Under the pieces are notes generated by a model. It did not search any database, was not told the DNA's origin, and saw only the letters and a program-made list of their open reading frames with translations. A program made the translations under genes and the position numbers. DNA of 64,000 nucleotides from the NCBI GenBank assembly GCA_017428945.1, contig JAFRPW010000026.1, positions 1-64,000 of the forward strand. Reading direction: 5' to 3'. Of this stretch, positions 45,867-55,858 are shown piece after piece (positions within the stretch are counted from its first letter, which is position 1; each line of letters begins with the position of its first letter). Source of the stretch: Bacteroidales bacterium (GTDB lineage: Bacteria > Bacteroidota > Bacteroidia > Bacteroidales > UBA932).

Positions 45867-48800
45867 GTCATTGCAGTAATACGGACCTGCTTATCCACTG
45901 CCGTGAAAGTAAGGCTCTGGGCGTTTCCGCTCCAGACGCCGTCAGCAAATCCTTCAGGTGCACCAGATCCAAAACCGGTAGCCGGATTGGATGAAGTACA
46001 AGTCATCTCAACATCGGTGATGGCATAGCCCTGCGGAACAGAAAGCGTAAGGGTCTGACTCTTATATATACGCATCTCTGTAACAGCAGTAGTACCATAA
46101 TTGGAACTGTTAGTAATCGTAAGGACGCCGTCTGCCAATGAAACAGGAGTGCCGCCGGCAGCCAAACTGGCAAGACCCTCTTGTCTGAGCCTAACCTCAA
46201 TAGTCTGACCTCCTTCCGGAATCAGCTGAGCCGAGAAGAGGAGGTTTTCCAGGTCTATGGCAACCAGCCACGTGCCACTGCTTTCAAGCTGAATGTTTCC
46301 GCCGCTTTCGACAAGTCCGTATTCAGCCTGGGCTGCAGCCGTGAAGACTGTTCCAGGGTCGCCAAGGCCGTAGTTCTCTTCCCAGGCACCATTCCTGCGG
46401 AACTTGAACTGCTGACCTTCGACGTAGTCAAGGTAGGCATACTGGACAGCAGGATTATCATTGCTGGCAGTCAATGCAAAATCTGAATCCCACGCCGTTC
46501 CGTAAATATCACCTACTAAACTCCAGCCGCTGTAGTCTACGATTTCCGGGCCGGTCCAGCCATTGAGGCTGTACAGCCAGGCTTCCTTATTTGCGGACTC
46601 CGGTGTACCTTTATAATTGGTAATCTTACCGTAAATAGTCACATCATCACCAACGGCAATCTGGACATCTCCGTCCTTCCAGGGCGTGTTGTTGAAGTAG
46701 TACACACCGTAAATCTGGAACTGGGGAGCCTGTGTAGAGCCATCGTCAGAAATGAAGAAGGTTGCAGTACCGTAGTTGGCGCTGAACGTGTACTTTATGG
46801 AGCTAATGATTCCATGTACATAGACACCTGAGAGACCTGCACCATCCGGATATCCTGAAAGAATGGTATACGCTCCGGTAGCATTGAAAGGATTCTCAAA
46901 GCTTCCGTCGCCCTGGGCGGAATACTCAGGAACTTCAACCTCACCATAGTCTTCTACGCCGGTGACCACAATGTAAACCTTGTTGCCCCTTGTTCCGTTG
47001 TAGAAGCCACAGACATGGACCATATGGTTCACGAGCTGGTCAAAGCCAAGGTCGTCAATGGGCCAGTAGGCGGCACCCACATTGCTTGCTCCCTCGACGT
47101 TGATAAGATACTCGGATCCATTGTATGATACAACGCCTTCCATCTCAACAGGGATGGTAATGTCTGCGAACTGGTTGTCGATGTCTCTTGTAATATTGTT
47201 GTAATAGGGTGTATCCACACCCTGATTCTCTTCAACCACCTCATACTGAAGGTCGGTATTGCCAATTTCAGGGACTCCGTTGTAAGTGGTCTTGACACCT
47301 GTTACGTGAACAGCATCACCCACGTTGCACTGAGGATATTCCGCAGTATAGACAAAGATTGAATACTTCCCGTCATACAGTACGAAACCACGGCCGGAGA
47401 TAGCATATACCACAGATGTGAACTCTACCTGTGTCCCATCCTGAGAAACAACTATATCCTGAATCTGGTCAAGTTCCGTCTCAAAAGCGCCTTCCCAGGC
47501 AGCATAGGTTATCATGCTGTTCAGGTTGATATAAACGCTGTAATAGCCGGGCTGCTCAATCTTAATGTTACTGCCATCGCGAACCAGGCTGTAACCAATT
47601 CTTTCCTCCATATATACCTCGTAGCCCGCACCATAGTTGACATCCCAGCTGCCATCCATGCGGAACTTGAACTCCTCTCCTTCGTGGTACGGCATCCAGC
47701 GACGAACCCATACCCCTTCAGCAATCTGCTCCATTTCAAGGTCAGTATCCCAATTCGTGCCCTCTACGGTTCCTATCAGGGACCAGACATGATTAAGGTC
47801 AAGGGCCTCAATAGTGGCATACTCCTTATTAACGTTAAGGGTAATCAGGACACGGCCGCCATTGGGATAATAAAGGTTATATCCTTCGGAAGCAAGCTCA
47901 ACAGTTACGTTGCCGGAAAGAGCGGGAGTGCGGTATTCCCCGGCGCCTTCATATTCCACACCGCCAAGATTGCGGTTCCAACTCCAGTTGCAGATGAACT
48001 TGAATTCCGCATCACGAGGCAGCTGGTACTCCACCTGGTAAATGCCGTCATCAATCTTTTCCATAGGAATGGCGCGGCTAGCATCCCATTCGGTGAAATT
48101 AGCGCAAATTTGCCAGTCGCCATCGCCTACGGCTTCCATCCAGATCCAGTCGCCGCTAAGCCAGTCGAAGATCTTGAATATGAATTCTGCCTTAAGTGAA
48201 CCGTCCTCGCTCAGGGAGAGGGAGGCACGATAGCGGCAGCCTTCCTGCAGATCTACGGCTTTTGAAACCGGGTATGTGGCGGAAGTTCCGTCTGTAAAAG
48301 TGATAATTAGTTCAGGGGTCACATTTCTTTCAGGAACCACTATGCAGGACCAGGCCTTGGTACCGTCGGCAAGGAGAATCTGACCTGTCTTGATGGGAAC
48401 CTTTTCACCGACAATCTCATACTTATTCATGTCGATGCTGTTGGACACTCCGCCAAGGCTTACTGAAGAAATTTCCTTTTCCAGTTCACCGTCGATAGTG
48501 ATATCGACCCTGGTGAAGAAATGATGGAACTCCAGATCCACAACCTCTCCGGGTTCAGCCTCGTTCTCTGCAAGCAGCATGTCTGAGGCGTGGTAGTTTT
48601 CCTGGGTGCTCTGGTCTGTCTTGACGGAGAACACCAGGCCGGAATAATCTACCAAGGACATATCTGGCTTGTAAGGATAAATGGCTCCGAAATAGGCCTC
48701 CTCCGTAAGATCTTCCGGCCAGTAGATAGGAGTGTCGGACTTAAGGGTATTACCGTCAACGGTATACTTGACGTTGTCTACCACAAAAGGCTCGATGGCA

Positions 48801-48988
48801 AAGACGCTTATGGCGTCGCCATTCGCAAATCCGGCGTCAGGATTAATGCTCTTGGTAACAAACGAGGAGATGTTCGTTGAGAAACGAACCTCATTGGGGC
48901 TCTCATTCCTCTGTTCCATAAGAGATGAGCAGCCTGCGGCAAGGATTGCAGCTAATGCTATGTACAAATACTTTTTCATATTCTTCAT
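45845..48988 (-). CDS. Large fimbrillin-like surface lipoprotein with SusE/F-like modules
   Basis: A 1,047-residue lipoprotein. Signal peptide with lipobox LAAGC (Cys20; the ATG at 48979 would shorten it by three). Residues about 30-270 form a fimbrillin-like domain (ANGDAISVFAIEP, YWPEDLTEEAYFGAIYPY). SusE/F-like modules follow at about 287-395, 399-500 and 821-925 (WSLIGTVEGTNWDTDLEM, EFKFRMDGSWDVNYGAG), with OB-fold-like segments at about 513-600 and 699-815 and a beta-rich C terminus. Last gene of a four-gene operon. It is probably anchored on the cell surface and binds glycans or other partners; the substrate cannot be told. Confidence 0.85.
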   Translation of the reverse strand: MKNMKKYLYIALAAILAAGCSSLMEQRNESPNEVRFSTNISSFVTKSINPDAGFANGDAISVFAIEPFVVDNVKYTVDGNTLKSDTPIYWPEDLTEEAYFGAIYPYKPDMSLVDYSGLVFSVKTDQSTQENYHASDMLLAENEAEPGEVVDLEFHHFFTRVDITIDGELEKEISSVSLGGVSNSIDMNKYEIVGEKVPIKTGQILLADGTKAWSCIVVPERNVTPELIITFTDGTSATYPVSKAVDLQEGCRYRASLSLSEDGSLKAEFIFKIFDWLSGDWIWMEAVGDGDWQICANFTEWDASRAIPMEKIDDGIYQVEYQLPRDAEFKFICNWSWNRNLGGVEYEGAGEYRTPALSGNVTVELASEGYNLYYPNGGRVLITLNVNKEYATIEALDLNHVWSLIGTVEGTNWDTDLEMEQIAEGVWVRRWMPYHEGEEFKFRMDGSWDVNYGAGYEVYMEERIGYSLVRDGSNIKIEQPGYYSVYINLNSMITYAAWEGAFETELDQIQDIVVSQDGTQVEFTSVVYAISGRGFVLYDGKYSIFVYTAEYPQCNVGDAVHVTGVKTTYNGVPEIGNTDLQYEVVEENQGVDTPYYNNITRDIDNQFADITIPVEMEGVVSYNGSEYLINVEGASNVGAAYWPIDDLGFDQLVNHMVHVCGFYNGTRGNKVYIVVTGVEDYGEVEVPEYSAQGDGSFENPFNATGAYTILSGYPDGAGLSGVYVHGIISSIKYTFSANYGTATFFISDDGSTQAPQFQIYGVYYFNNTPWKDGDVQIAVGDDVTIYGKITNYKGTPESANKEAWLYSLNGWTGPEIVDYSGWSLVGDIYGTAWDSDFALTASNDNPAVQYAYLDYVEGQQFKFRRNGAWEENYGLGDPGTVFTAAAQAEYGLVESGGNIQLESSGTWLVAIDLENLLFSAQLIPEGGQTIEVRLRQEGLASLAAGGTPVSLADGVLTITNSSNYGTTAVTEMRIYKSQTLTLSVPQGYAITDVEMTCTSSNPATGFGSGAPEGFADGVWSGNAQSLTFTAVDKQVRITAMTIKIAVL

Positions 48989-49001
48989 TTCTTATGGTTA
49001 A

Positions 49002-50942
49002 TTAGTTTGCAGGAGTCCAGGTCATAGGGAGAGGAAAGACATCTCCATATCTTGCGTAAGAGCCCAAGTAATCCCCTTCCTGAAGCATAATTATGAATTC
49101 AAACGAATCGAAGACTTCTCCGTCATAACTGCCGGGAGAAACAAGGATATTTCCGTCGGCCGTCTTTTCCAGATAGAAAAGGACAACAGAACCATCTTCC
49201 TGCAGGAAGAAATTCTGGTCCCCGGAATGAGCAAGGAAGTAATCATAAACGAGACCATAATTATTCCAATTCCATTCTCCAAGGCGCTGGAAGCAGACCT
49301 TTACCTTACCTTTGGAAAGATCATACGTTGCTGCTATATCAAAATCATAGAGCCGGACCGTGCAGTTGGGATATCCATTATCGTATATAGCAACACTGTA
49401 ATTATTACCGTTGGTATCCATGCACTGCCAACTGCCCAGAATCTGAGCAAAGGCATCCTCGGACGCATAGCTCTCAAGCAAAGTGACTGAAAGGCTGCAT
49501 CTGCGGGAGTCAAGTTCAAGATGATACTTGCCGGCTTCACCCAACGTAATGTTGTTACCGCCATAGTTCAACCAGTAACTGTTCCCGGTCCACAACTGGT
49601 ACTGGTATCCAAGGTTCTTTTCCCAGTTATGATTGGCGCGGAGCTTGAATTCCTGGCCATAGGACTCGAAGTCTATGCTATAGATACCGGAAGACTCGCG
49701 GACCATGTCAAGGTCGGTGTTCCATGGATTGTCACCGAAGTCTCCAACTACGGACCAGACTTCGTCATCGGCCGCTATGACTACGAGGCCGGAGTAAGGG
49801 AACACCTTCACCACGCACTCACCTGCGGCGCTGAAACTGAAAGCAGATCCGTTTTCTTTAAGTATGTATTCTCCACCGACAGATGCCGTAGCAGTATTCT
49901 CCAGTCCGAAGGTAAGTTCCCTGCGGCCGTTCTGGTAAACAAGTTCATACTTCGTACCTGCGGCAGTGTTTAGTCCAGCCTCAAAATGCACTCCATCGAA
50001 CGTGTTGTAGATGAGTTCCTGATAATTGTCTGTGCCGACCTCTTTAATATACCACCAGCCTTCGGTATGATATTCATCGGCAATATAATTACCGAACGCG
50101 GCGTCATTGTCCGCTGTCCAGTTCTCGACGGCGATGCTGCAGCTGATGGTTGTCGTCTGATTATCAATCTCGATGTGGGCGGTGTAAGACTTGGCGGACT
50201 CCATATATACCTGAGACCAGGACTCTGCGGCGAACTCGTACATGGTTCCGTCGCTCATGACAACGACCACGGGGAAGTCAACCGCCTGAGGAGGCACAAT
50301 GGCGCTCCAGGTGTTATCATACAACTTGCCCATGCGGATTGCACCCCTTGCACCGACGGTTGTCACATTCATGCGATGGAAAATGGAGACGCGGACCTTG
50401 CCGTAGGCTTCTTTCAGGTAGACATCGGCAACGGAAAGGTCTGAACTGTACGTGTAGACTTCAACGTTGAGCCGGCAAAGCCTGTGGGTGAAGTTCAGGG
50501 GGACGGTCTCACAGTCCGGATATGCCATGTAGGAGGCGCCCAGAAGGTCCGATGCGGTGTACTGCGCATGCGTACGCTGGTCTGCGTTGACGCTGAAGAC
50601 AGAAAGGTCGCTGAGGTCTTCCCAGTCATCCCTGTAAGGATAAACTGCAAAGAAGTTGGTGTACTGGTTTGCGGGCTGGCCTTCGTTCCAATAAACTGGA
50701 GTCTCCGGTATCAACTCTCCGCCGCTGCATACCATCTTTACGTTGAGGGCATTGATGGGCTCCTCTGCAAAAAGCGACACTGCATCACCCTCTTCGAAAC
50801 TGGTGTCTGTGGCCTTGGTGTATGCGCCAAGGTTTGTTGTGAAGCGGATGGCCTGCTTCTGGGGAGCAAGGGATTCTTTCTCCTGGCATGCGCCAATTAC
50901 AAGGGCCGCCGCTGCAATTATGAATAATCTGTAGTTTTTCAT
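49002..50942 (-). CDS. Fimbrillin-like surface lipoprotein
   Basis: A 646-residue lipoprotein with signal peptide and lipobox VIGAC (Cys19). About residues 30-270 form a fimbrillin-like domain (FEEGDAVSLFAEEPIN, FFAVYPYRDDW). A SusE/F-like module starts at about 397 (WSVVGDFGDNPWNTDLDM, EFKLRANHNWEKNLGY). The C terminus (about 490-640) is lipocalin-like in pattern (ILGSWQCMDTNGNNYSV). Third gene of the operon, with gaps of 12 and 13 bases to its neighbours. Likely surface exposed; function unknown. Confidence 0.85.
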   Translation of the reverse strand: MKNYRLFIIAAAALVIGACQEKESLAPQKQAIRFTTNLGAYTKATDTSFEEGDAVSLFAEEPINALNVKMVCSGGELIPETPVYWNEGQPANQYTNFFAVYPYRDDWEDLSDLSVFSVNADQRTHAQYTASDLLGASYMAYPDCETVPLNFTHRLCRLNVEVYTYSSDLSVADVYLKEAYGKVRVSIFHRMNVTTVGARGAIRMGKLYDNTWSAIVPPQAVDFPVVVVMSDGTMYEFAAESWSQVYMESAKSYTAHIEIDNQTTTISCSIAVENWTADNDAAFGNYIADEYHTEGWWYIKEVGTDNYQELIYNTFDGVHFEAGLNTAAGTKYELVYQNGRRELTFGLENTATASVGGEYILKENGSAFSFSAAGECVVKVFPYSGLVVIAADDEVWSVVGDFGDNPWNTDLDMVRESSGIYSIDFESYGQEFKLRANHNWEKNLGYQYQLWTGNSYWLNYGGNNITLGEAGKYHLELDSRRCSLSVTLLESYASEDAFAQILGSWQCMDTNGNNYSVAIYDNGYPNCTVRLYDFDIAATYDLSKGKVKVCFQRLGEWNWNNYGLVYDYFLAHSGDQNFFLQEDGSVVLFYLEKTADGNILVSPGSYDGEVFDSFEFIIMLQEGDYLGSYARYGDVFPLPMTWTPAN

Positions 50943-50954
50943 ATCCTGTCTTCT

Positions 50955-53936
50955 TTAGAGGGTTTTGACAATAGCCTTACCCATGTTGATAGGATGGCGT
51001 TTGAATGGCTTGACGCTATGATCCGCGCTAACCACAGGCGGCACGGGATCTCCGTCCTTGAGTTGTACGCAATTGGCGCGAGGAGCCGCCTTGGGAGCAT
51101 ACTCTATATAGTTATAACCGGGCATCACAAGGGTAAGTCCTCCCCATATCTGCCACCAGCTATAAATCCAGGTTGTGTCATGCAGTCTCACATAAGGTGC
51201 AATGTTGTAAACACCTTCAGAAACTGCAATATTATTCCATGTGTAAGAATTATTACCGGGATGCTCCTCAAGGATATTGTAGTGGAAGAAATCCAGATAT
51301 CCGTAATCTGAACCATCATCCATCCTGAAGCCGGGTTCCACACGTCCGTTACGATAGGTGACGTAATAGATGTAGGATGTGCCTTCGTCTTCCTTGAAGA
51401 AGAAGTCGAAGTCAGTGCTGTAGCCGATATATGATTCTGCATATGTATCGGGATCACTGGCTTCAAGGGCCGGCCAGAACTCAGAGTACGGCTCTACGGC
51501 ACGGTAACGCTCAGTTCCGGAAGCCTTCAGGATCTGAACCTCCTTCTGGTATCCACCCGTCATAAAGGTGGAATCCACCCATGTTCCTGTTCCAACGTTC
51601 TCCCAGGAAGTGGGTTCGCTTCCTGTAGTAACAGTTGTTGTAGCCCAGGTCTCCTGACCAAACAAATCTCTTCCGGCCGCTATGATAACGTATTCAGTTT
51701 CCGGCTGAAGGTCCGTAAACACGAAGTCCTGGCCTTTAACACCGCTGAAGAAATTAGCCTGGCCGTTAACGTAACCATATTCCCATGCGTAATTGAAATA
51801 CTCCTCTTCCGGAAGGCCGGCATCCTTGGCGATGGCTTTAACATACACTATATTGGCATTGGGGAAGTCCACATGGACCGTTGCTGCCTTTTCAGGGAAA
51901 ACCGGGTGAGGTTTTGCATCGGAAAGGGTTATGGAAGCCTCCGGAACTACTCCGTCGACAGTGATCGAGAAGGACGATGAGGAATAATTCCAATAATCGC
52001 TTCCCAGTGAAGGGGCGTCATAATAGAAAACAATACCGTAAACACCGGACTTTGAAATAGGTATCAGGAGTTCCACCTCCCTTCCGGGGTTGAATCCTAT
52101 CGAATTGCCAGCACCCTCTTTAAGTTTCAGTCCTTCTTCTCTCGCTTCCGAAGTAGAAAGTTTGCCGGGATAAAGGGCATACCTGATGTTTTCTACATCC
52201 GGCCAGGGCTTAAGCACATACCGTTTGTAAATGACACCGTCTATTTCCACGCCGTCACTGGATGTGCTCCAACCAAGTCCAAATATGGGCTGCCTGTTGT
52301 ATCCAGGCAGTACCAGCTGGAACTGGGAAGGATAAACATAACTGACCACACCGTCATAGACGCCTGTTCTCCTCAAGTCTCCCAAACGGATAACTCCGTT
52401 CTCAACGTGGCCATAAGCATAGTCCGGATACTGATAATCAAATACACGGTTCTCCGGCACAGGGGAATCCAGATAGAACGGATCTGCGTATTGGTCAGCA
52501 TAGGCCGGATGATAATAGCTCTTTCTCAGCCACACCTTTTCAGGATTGCGCGCATCTACGACCATATAGTTACTTGAACTATAATTCTCTTCAGGGTATG
52601 TAGGCACGTTAAATGAATAGACTCCGGGATGAGCCTTATCCTCATAAATCTCCGTCTTTGCAACGAAAGGAATGGTATTGAAAAGGTTGGATTGTATACC
52701 TTGTACAACCTCTCCTTCGCCCAGGCTCCTCCATTCCTCATAGACGGGTTCATATGTGAGGGTGCCCTCGTCCGGGTAGAACCACACGTTGAGTTCTCCC
52801 TCGAAACCGGCGAGGCTGAAATAGCCGCCGTTCTCCACCGGCCAGGTGTTGTTGTTCTCCCAAACCTGCTGAGGATAGGCAAGGTTGCAGCCGAAGATGT
52901 AATTGTCATTGTCACTGAGGAGGAAGAACTGGTCTCCTTCACGCCAGTCCTCAAAATGGTATTTGAAGGCACCCGGAAGGGTCTGTTCCATGGGTTCCAT
53001 GACCCTTTGCATTCCCACCGGATAGTAAACCATTCTCCATCCTGTGCGTTCGACGGAAGAACTGGGGTCCTTGAAATGGAAGCTGCCGCCCTCCACCCAG
53101 GAGGCAACGGAAACGGTGAACTGAACCTCAGATCCAACAGGCTGCTCCGGAATCTCCACGCTGCCGCGGTACTGTTTTCCGGATTCCATGGTGGCTTCAG
53201 AAGAGAAAACCTCCGTCCGGCCGGAAGAAAGGACCACTGCCAAGCCGAATCTTGCACTCTGGGGCGGGACGATTATGGCGTACATGTCCGCCGCCGTTCC
53301 GGCAACCGATACCGCTGCAGGATAAAGTATGTCTTCTGCACCTCCCAGGGCACAGGTAATCTTTCCTTCCACTCCATCAATCTCAGCTTCAGTCTTCAAA
53401 CCGCTCAGGAAGACGTCCTTGATGGCCTCTCCGCTCTTGTTGTCAACCGTGATGACAAGTTTTGAGAGCATGTGGTCGAAGCCAAGGAACACCTCGCCGT
53501 CCTGAGGTGCAGCCTCCGCCTGTGCGAACATGAGGTCAGAGTCTACATAATGCCTGCGCTCCCTCTGGTCTGTCTTGACGGGGAAGGAAAACTTTCCGTC
53601 CAGGGTTGTGAGCGCTCCATTGTAAGGATGATAGGCACGGAACTTTGACTTTGAGGTCTGGCCTTCTCCCCAATAGAGTTTCTGGTCGGGAACAAACTTC
53701 TGACCGTCCCAGACAAGGGGTTCATTGACTATGTCAAGAGGAGCTCCGGCAAACAGGCCCACCGTGTCACCTTTCTCGAAGGCATTGTCCGTAACCTTGG
53801 TTGTGTACTGGCCTATTCCCGCCCTGAAGCTTATCTCCTGAGGCGCCAGGTCCTTGAACTCTTCCTTAAGTTCATTGCAGCCTGAAACTGCCGCTGCGAC
53901 CATAATGGCCGATGCAATCCATAATAACTTTTTCAT
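50955..53936 (-). CDS. Large fimbrillin-like surface lipoprotein
   Basis: A 993-residue lipoprotein with lipobox AVSGC (Cys20), then acidic residues. The fimbrillin-like part covers about 30-285 (FEKGDTVGLFAGAPLD, VKTDQRERRHYVDSDLMFAQ). The middle has beta-rich modules and a fibronectin-III-like segment (FTDLQPETEYVIIAAGRDLFGQ, about 735-755); the C terminus repeats a WENVGTGTWVDSTF module that is also found as WTSLGTGLYTDDF in the 849-residue lipoprotein at 56845. Second gene of the operon. Probably surface exposed; adhesion or polymer binding is inferred only. Confidence 0.83.
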   Translation of the reverse strand: MKKLLWIASAIMVAAAVSGCNELKEEFKDLAPQEISFRAGIGQYTTKVTDNAFEKGDTVGLFAGAPLDIVNEPLVWDGQKFVPDQKLYWGEGQTSKSKFRAYHPYNGALTTLDGKFSFPVKTDQRERRHYVDSDLMFAQAEAAPQDGEVFLGFDHMLSKLVITVDNKSGEAIKDVFLSGLKTEAEIDGVEGKITCALGGAEDILYPAAVSVAGTAADMYAIIVPPQSARFGLAVVLSSGRTEVFSSEATMESGKQYRGSVEIPEQPVGSEVQFTVSVASWVEGGSFHFKDPSSSVERTGWRMVYYPVGMQRVMEPMEQTLPGAFKYHFEDWREGDQFFLLSDNDNYIFGCNLAYPQQVWENNNTWPVENGGYFSLAGFEGELNVWFYPDEGTLTYEPVYEEWRSLGEGEVVQGIQSNLFNTIPFVAKTEIYEDKAHPGVYSFNVPTYPEENYSSSNYMVVDARNPEKVWLRKSYYHPAYADQYADPFYLDSPVPENRVFDYQYPDYAYGHVENGVIRLGDLRRTGVYDGVVSYVYPSQFQLVLPGYNRQPIFGLGWSTSSDGVEIDGVIYKRYVLKPWPDVENIRYALYPGKLSTSEAREEGLKLKEGAGNSIGFNPGREVELLIPISKSGVYGIVFYYDAPSLGSDYWNYSSSSFSITVDGVVPEASITLSDAKPHPVFPEKAATVHVDFPNANIVYVKAIAKDAGLPEEEYFNYAWEYGYVNGQANFFSGVKGQDFVFTDLQPETEYVIIAAGRDLFGQETWATTTVTTGSEPTSWENVGTGTWVDSTFMTGGYQKEVQILKASGTERYRAVEPYSEFWPALEASDPDTYAESYIGYSTDFDFFFKEDEGTSYIYYVTYRNGRVEPGFRMDDGSDYGYLDFFHYNILEEHPGNNSYTWNNIAVSEGVYNIAPYVRLHDTTWIYSWWQIWGGLTLVMPGYNYIEYAPKAAPRANCVQLKDGDPVPPVVSADHSVKPFKRHPINMGKAIVKTL

Positions 53937-53947
53937 AGCCGCAAATT

Positions 53948-54664
53948 TTATTGTTCAAAACCAATACTTCCGCCTTCGCCCCAGTCGTTCACGCCGCCGC
54001 CGACGCCGATGTCATCAGGATCCGCCTTGCCAGCTGCCTGACTAACGGTAACGGTCTTGCGGACGCTGTCGCCGGAAATGATTACCGTGGATGTACGGGG
54101 CTCGGTCTGTTTGTTCTCCGCTGCGGTGACCACAATCGTGCTTGTTCCCTGCTCGCCGGAGTTCTGAGTGAGAGTGATCCAGTCCACGTCCACCTGCGCC
54201 TTCCAGGCAACGTTGGAGGTGATGGTAAGACTCATCTCGCCACCTTCCGCCTGGACGGACATTCTTTCTGCCGACAGCTCTATGGAAGGAGTGGGCGGCT
54301 GAGGAGTTTCCATGGCGGGCTGTGAAACCGTGATGGTCACAGGTGAGAGACCCGTGGCGGAAATGACAGAATTGGCCTCACGGGCTTCACCCGTTTCGTT
54401 GGCCTCAGCGGAGAACACAAGCGTCACTGCACCTGCCGCTCCGCTGGAAGGATTGACATTCAACCATGCCGCGCCCGGCGCAACGGACCAGGCGAGGGGG
54501 ATGTCTGCCGACACGGTGACCTGTCCGCCTTCGGCGGGGATTGTCACCGTCTTGGTGTCGATGTTGATCACCGGAATCTGGATGGTACCGTTTTCGTCGC
54601 ACGATACGGCGAAAAACAGCGCCAGAAGCATTCCAGACAGAAATGTTGTTTTTTTGAAACCCAT
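53948..54664 (-). CDS. BACON-domain lipoprotein, first gene of the surface operon
   Basis: A 238-residue lipoprotein with lipobox FAVSC (Cys22). Two BACON (Bacteroidetes-associated carbohydrate-binding, often N-terminal) domains at about 35-115 (VSADIPLAWSVAPGAAWLNVNPSSGAAG) and about 127-215 (ITSNVAWKAQVDVDWITLTQNSGEQG). Such domains usually present or space partners on the surface. It precedes three fimbrillin-like genes with gaps of 11, 12 and 13 bases, so all four are probably co-transcribed from the box at 54705-54712. Confidence 0.88.
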   Translation of the reverse strand: MGFKKTTFLSGMLLALFFAVSCDENGTIQIPVINIDTKTVTIPAEGGQVTVSADIPLAWSVAPGAAWLNVNPSSGAAGAVTLVFSAEANETGEAREANSVISATGLSPVTITVSQPAMETPQPPTPSIELSAERMSVQAEGGEMSLTITSNVAWKAQVDVDWITLTQNSGEQGTSTIVVTAAENKQTEPRTSTVIISGDSVRKTVTVSQAAGKADPDDIGVGGGVNDWGEGGSIGFEQ

Positions 54665-54704
54665 ATTGATAATAATAAGTTTTAATAACTATCGGTCAGT
54701 CAAG

Positions 54705-54712
54705 CAAATATA
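54705..54712 (-). promoter_or_regulatory. Putative promoter of the surface lipoprotein operon
   Basis: The minus strand reads TATATTTG, matching the -7 form, 40 bases before the first start codon. The -33 position (GGTTTT) is not a good match. No invertible repeats flank it, so phase variation by promoter inversion is not suggested. Confidence 0.5.
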
Positions 54713-54830
54713 ATAAATCTCTTTTTAAAAAAAACCATATCGGTTATCTTTTTCGACCCCCCAAAAAGCATCCGGCTCCAAAAGTTATTTAGTGTGGCAC
54801 GTATCGTCCTGAAAATCAATCATATAAACA

Positions 54831-54864
54831 ACAATACGCATGAGGGGGCTCATGCGTATTGTTC
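54831..54864 (-). terminator. Terminator of the transketolase genes
   Basis: AACAATACGCATGA and its exact reverse complement form a perfect 14-pair stem with a six-base loop, 40 bases past the transketolase stop codon. The minus strand continues with GTTTATATGATT, moderately T-rich. The rest of 54713-54903 has no gene that I can support. Confidence 0.75.
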
Positions 54865-54903
54865 TGTAGAAGGCTATATATCAGCAGCTTACCTGCCACA
54901 AAG

Positions 54904-55857
54904 CTACTTGCGGGCGATGGCTTTCTTTGCAGCTTCTGCGATGTGGGCGGCGTCAAGGCCATAGGCGGCCATGAGGGCGGCGGGGGTGCCGGACTGTCCG
55001 AACTTGTCCTCTCCGTTCACGAACACAAGCGGGCGGGGAAGCTGGGCGGCAAGCACACCGGCAACTGCCTCTCCAAGGCCTCCGGCGTGGTTGTGCTCCT
55101 CTGCCACCACGGCGCATCCGGTCTTGCGGAGGCTGTCCAGAATGGCCTTCTCGTCAAGGGGCTTGATGGTGGCGATGTCCAGGACCTCGGCGCTTATACC
55201 CTCTGCCTCAAGCGCTTCCGCAGCGAGGAGGCTTTCCCACACGGTGTGGCCGGTGGCGATGAGGGTGACATCGGTTCCGGGATTCATGACGATGGCCTTG
55301 CCAATCACGAACTCCTCGTCCTCAGGGGTGAAGTTGGGGACGGAAGGACGGCCGAAGCGGAGGTATACCGGACCGTTGTACTTTGCGGCGGCAAGGGTTG
55401 CCTGCACGGTCTGGTTGAAGTCGCAGGGGTTCAGCACCACCATTCCGGGAAGGGCGCGCATGAGGGCGATGTCCTCCATGGTCTGGTGCGTTGCGCCGTC
55501 CTCTCCCAGGGTAATTCCGGCATGGGACGATGCAATCTTGACATTGGTGCAGCCGTAGGCCACTTCCTGGCGGATCTGGTCATACACGCGACCGGTTACG
55601 AACTCTGCGAAGGAGCCGATGAAGGGAATCTTGCCTGTGATGGCAAGACCTGCGGCGGCGCCTACCATGTTGGCCTCTGCAATGCCGCACTGGATGAACC
55701 TTTCCGGGAACTCGGCCGCAAAGGCGTCCATCTTGAGGGAGCCCTTGAGGTCTGCGGTGAGGGCAACCACGTTGGGATTGGCCTGACCGGCCTTGAGAAG
55801 ACCCACGCCAAAGCCGCTGCGGGTGTCTTTCTTACCTGTATCTGTATACTTTTTCAT
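54904..55857 (-). CDS. Transketolase, C-terminal subunit
   Basis: A 317-residue protein carrying the pyrimidine-binding and C-terminal domains of transketolase, as a separate chain. Motifs: IQCGIAEANMVGAAAGLA (cofactor-activating Glu), ITLGEDGATHQTMEDIALMRALPGM, and DVTLIATGHTVWESL. It acts in the pentose phosphate pathway, exchanging two-carbon units between sugar phosphates, with thiamine diphosphate. Its start is one base past the stop of the N-terminal subunit gene, so the two chains should be made together. Split transketolases are common in anaerobes. A dihydroxyacetone-synthase-like or other TPP enzyme is less likely. Confidence 0.93.
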   Translation of the reverse strand: MKKYTDTGKKDTRSGFGVGLLKAGQANPNVVALTADLKGSLKMDAFAAEFPERFIQCGIAEANMVGAAAGLAITGKIPFIGSFAEFVTGRVYDQIRQEVAYGCTNVKIASSHAGITLGEDGATHQTMEDIALMRALPGMVVLNPCDFNQTVQATLAAAKYNGPVYLRFGRPSVPNFTPEDEEFVIGKAIVMNPGTDVTLIATGHTVWESLLAAEALEAEGISAEVLDIATIKPLDEKAILDSLRKTGCAVVAEEHNHAGGLGEAVAGVLAAQLPRPLVFVNGEDKFGQSGTPAALMAAYGLDAAHIAEAAKKAIARK

Positions 55858-55858
55858 A

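Noticed and set aside
54665..54903. Invertible promoter for the surface lipoprotein operon
   Set aside because: The only strong inverted repeat is a terminator hairpin with a six-base loop; no pair of distant inverted repeats flanks the promoter box.
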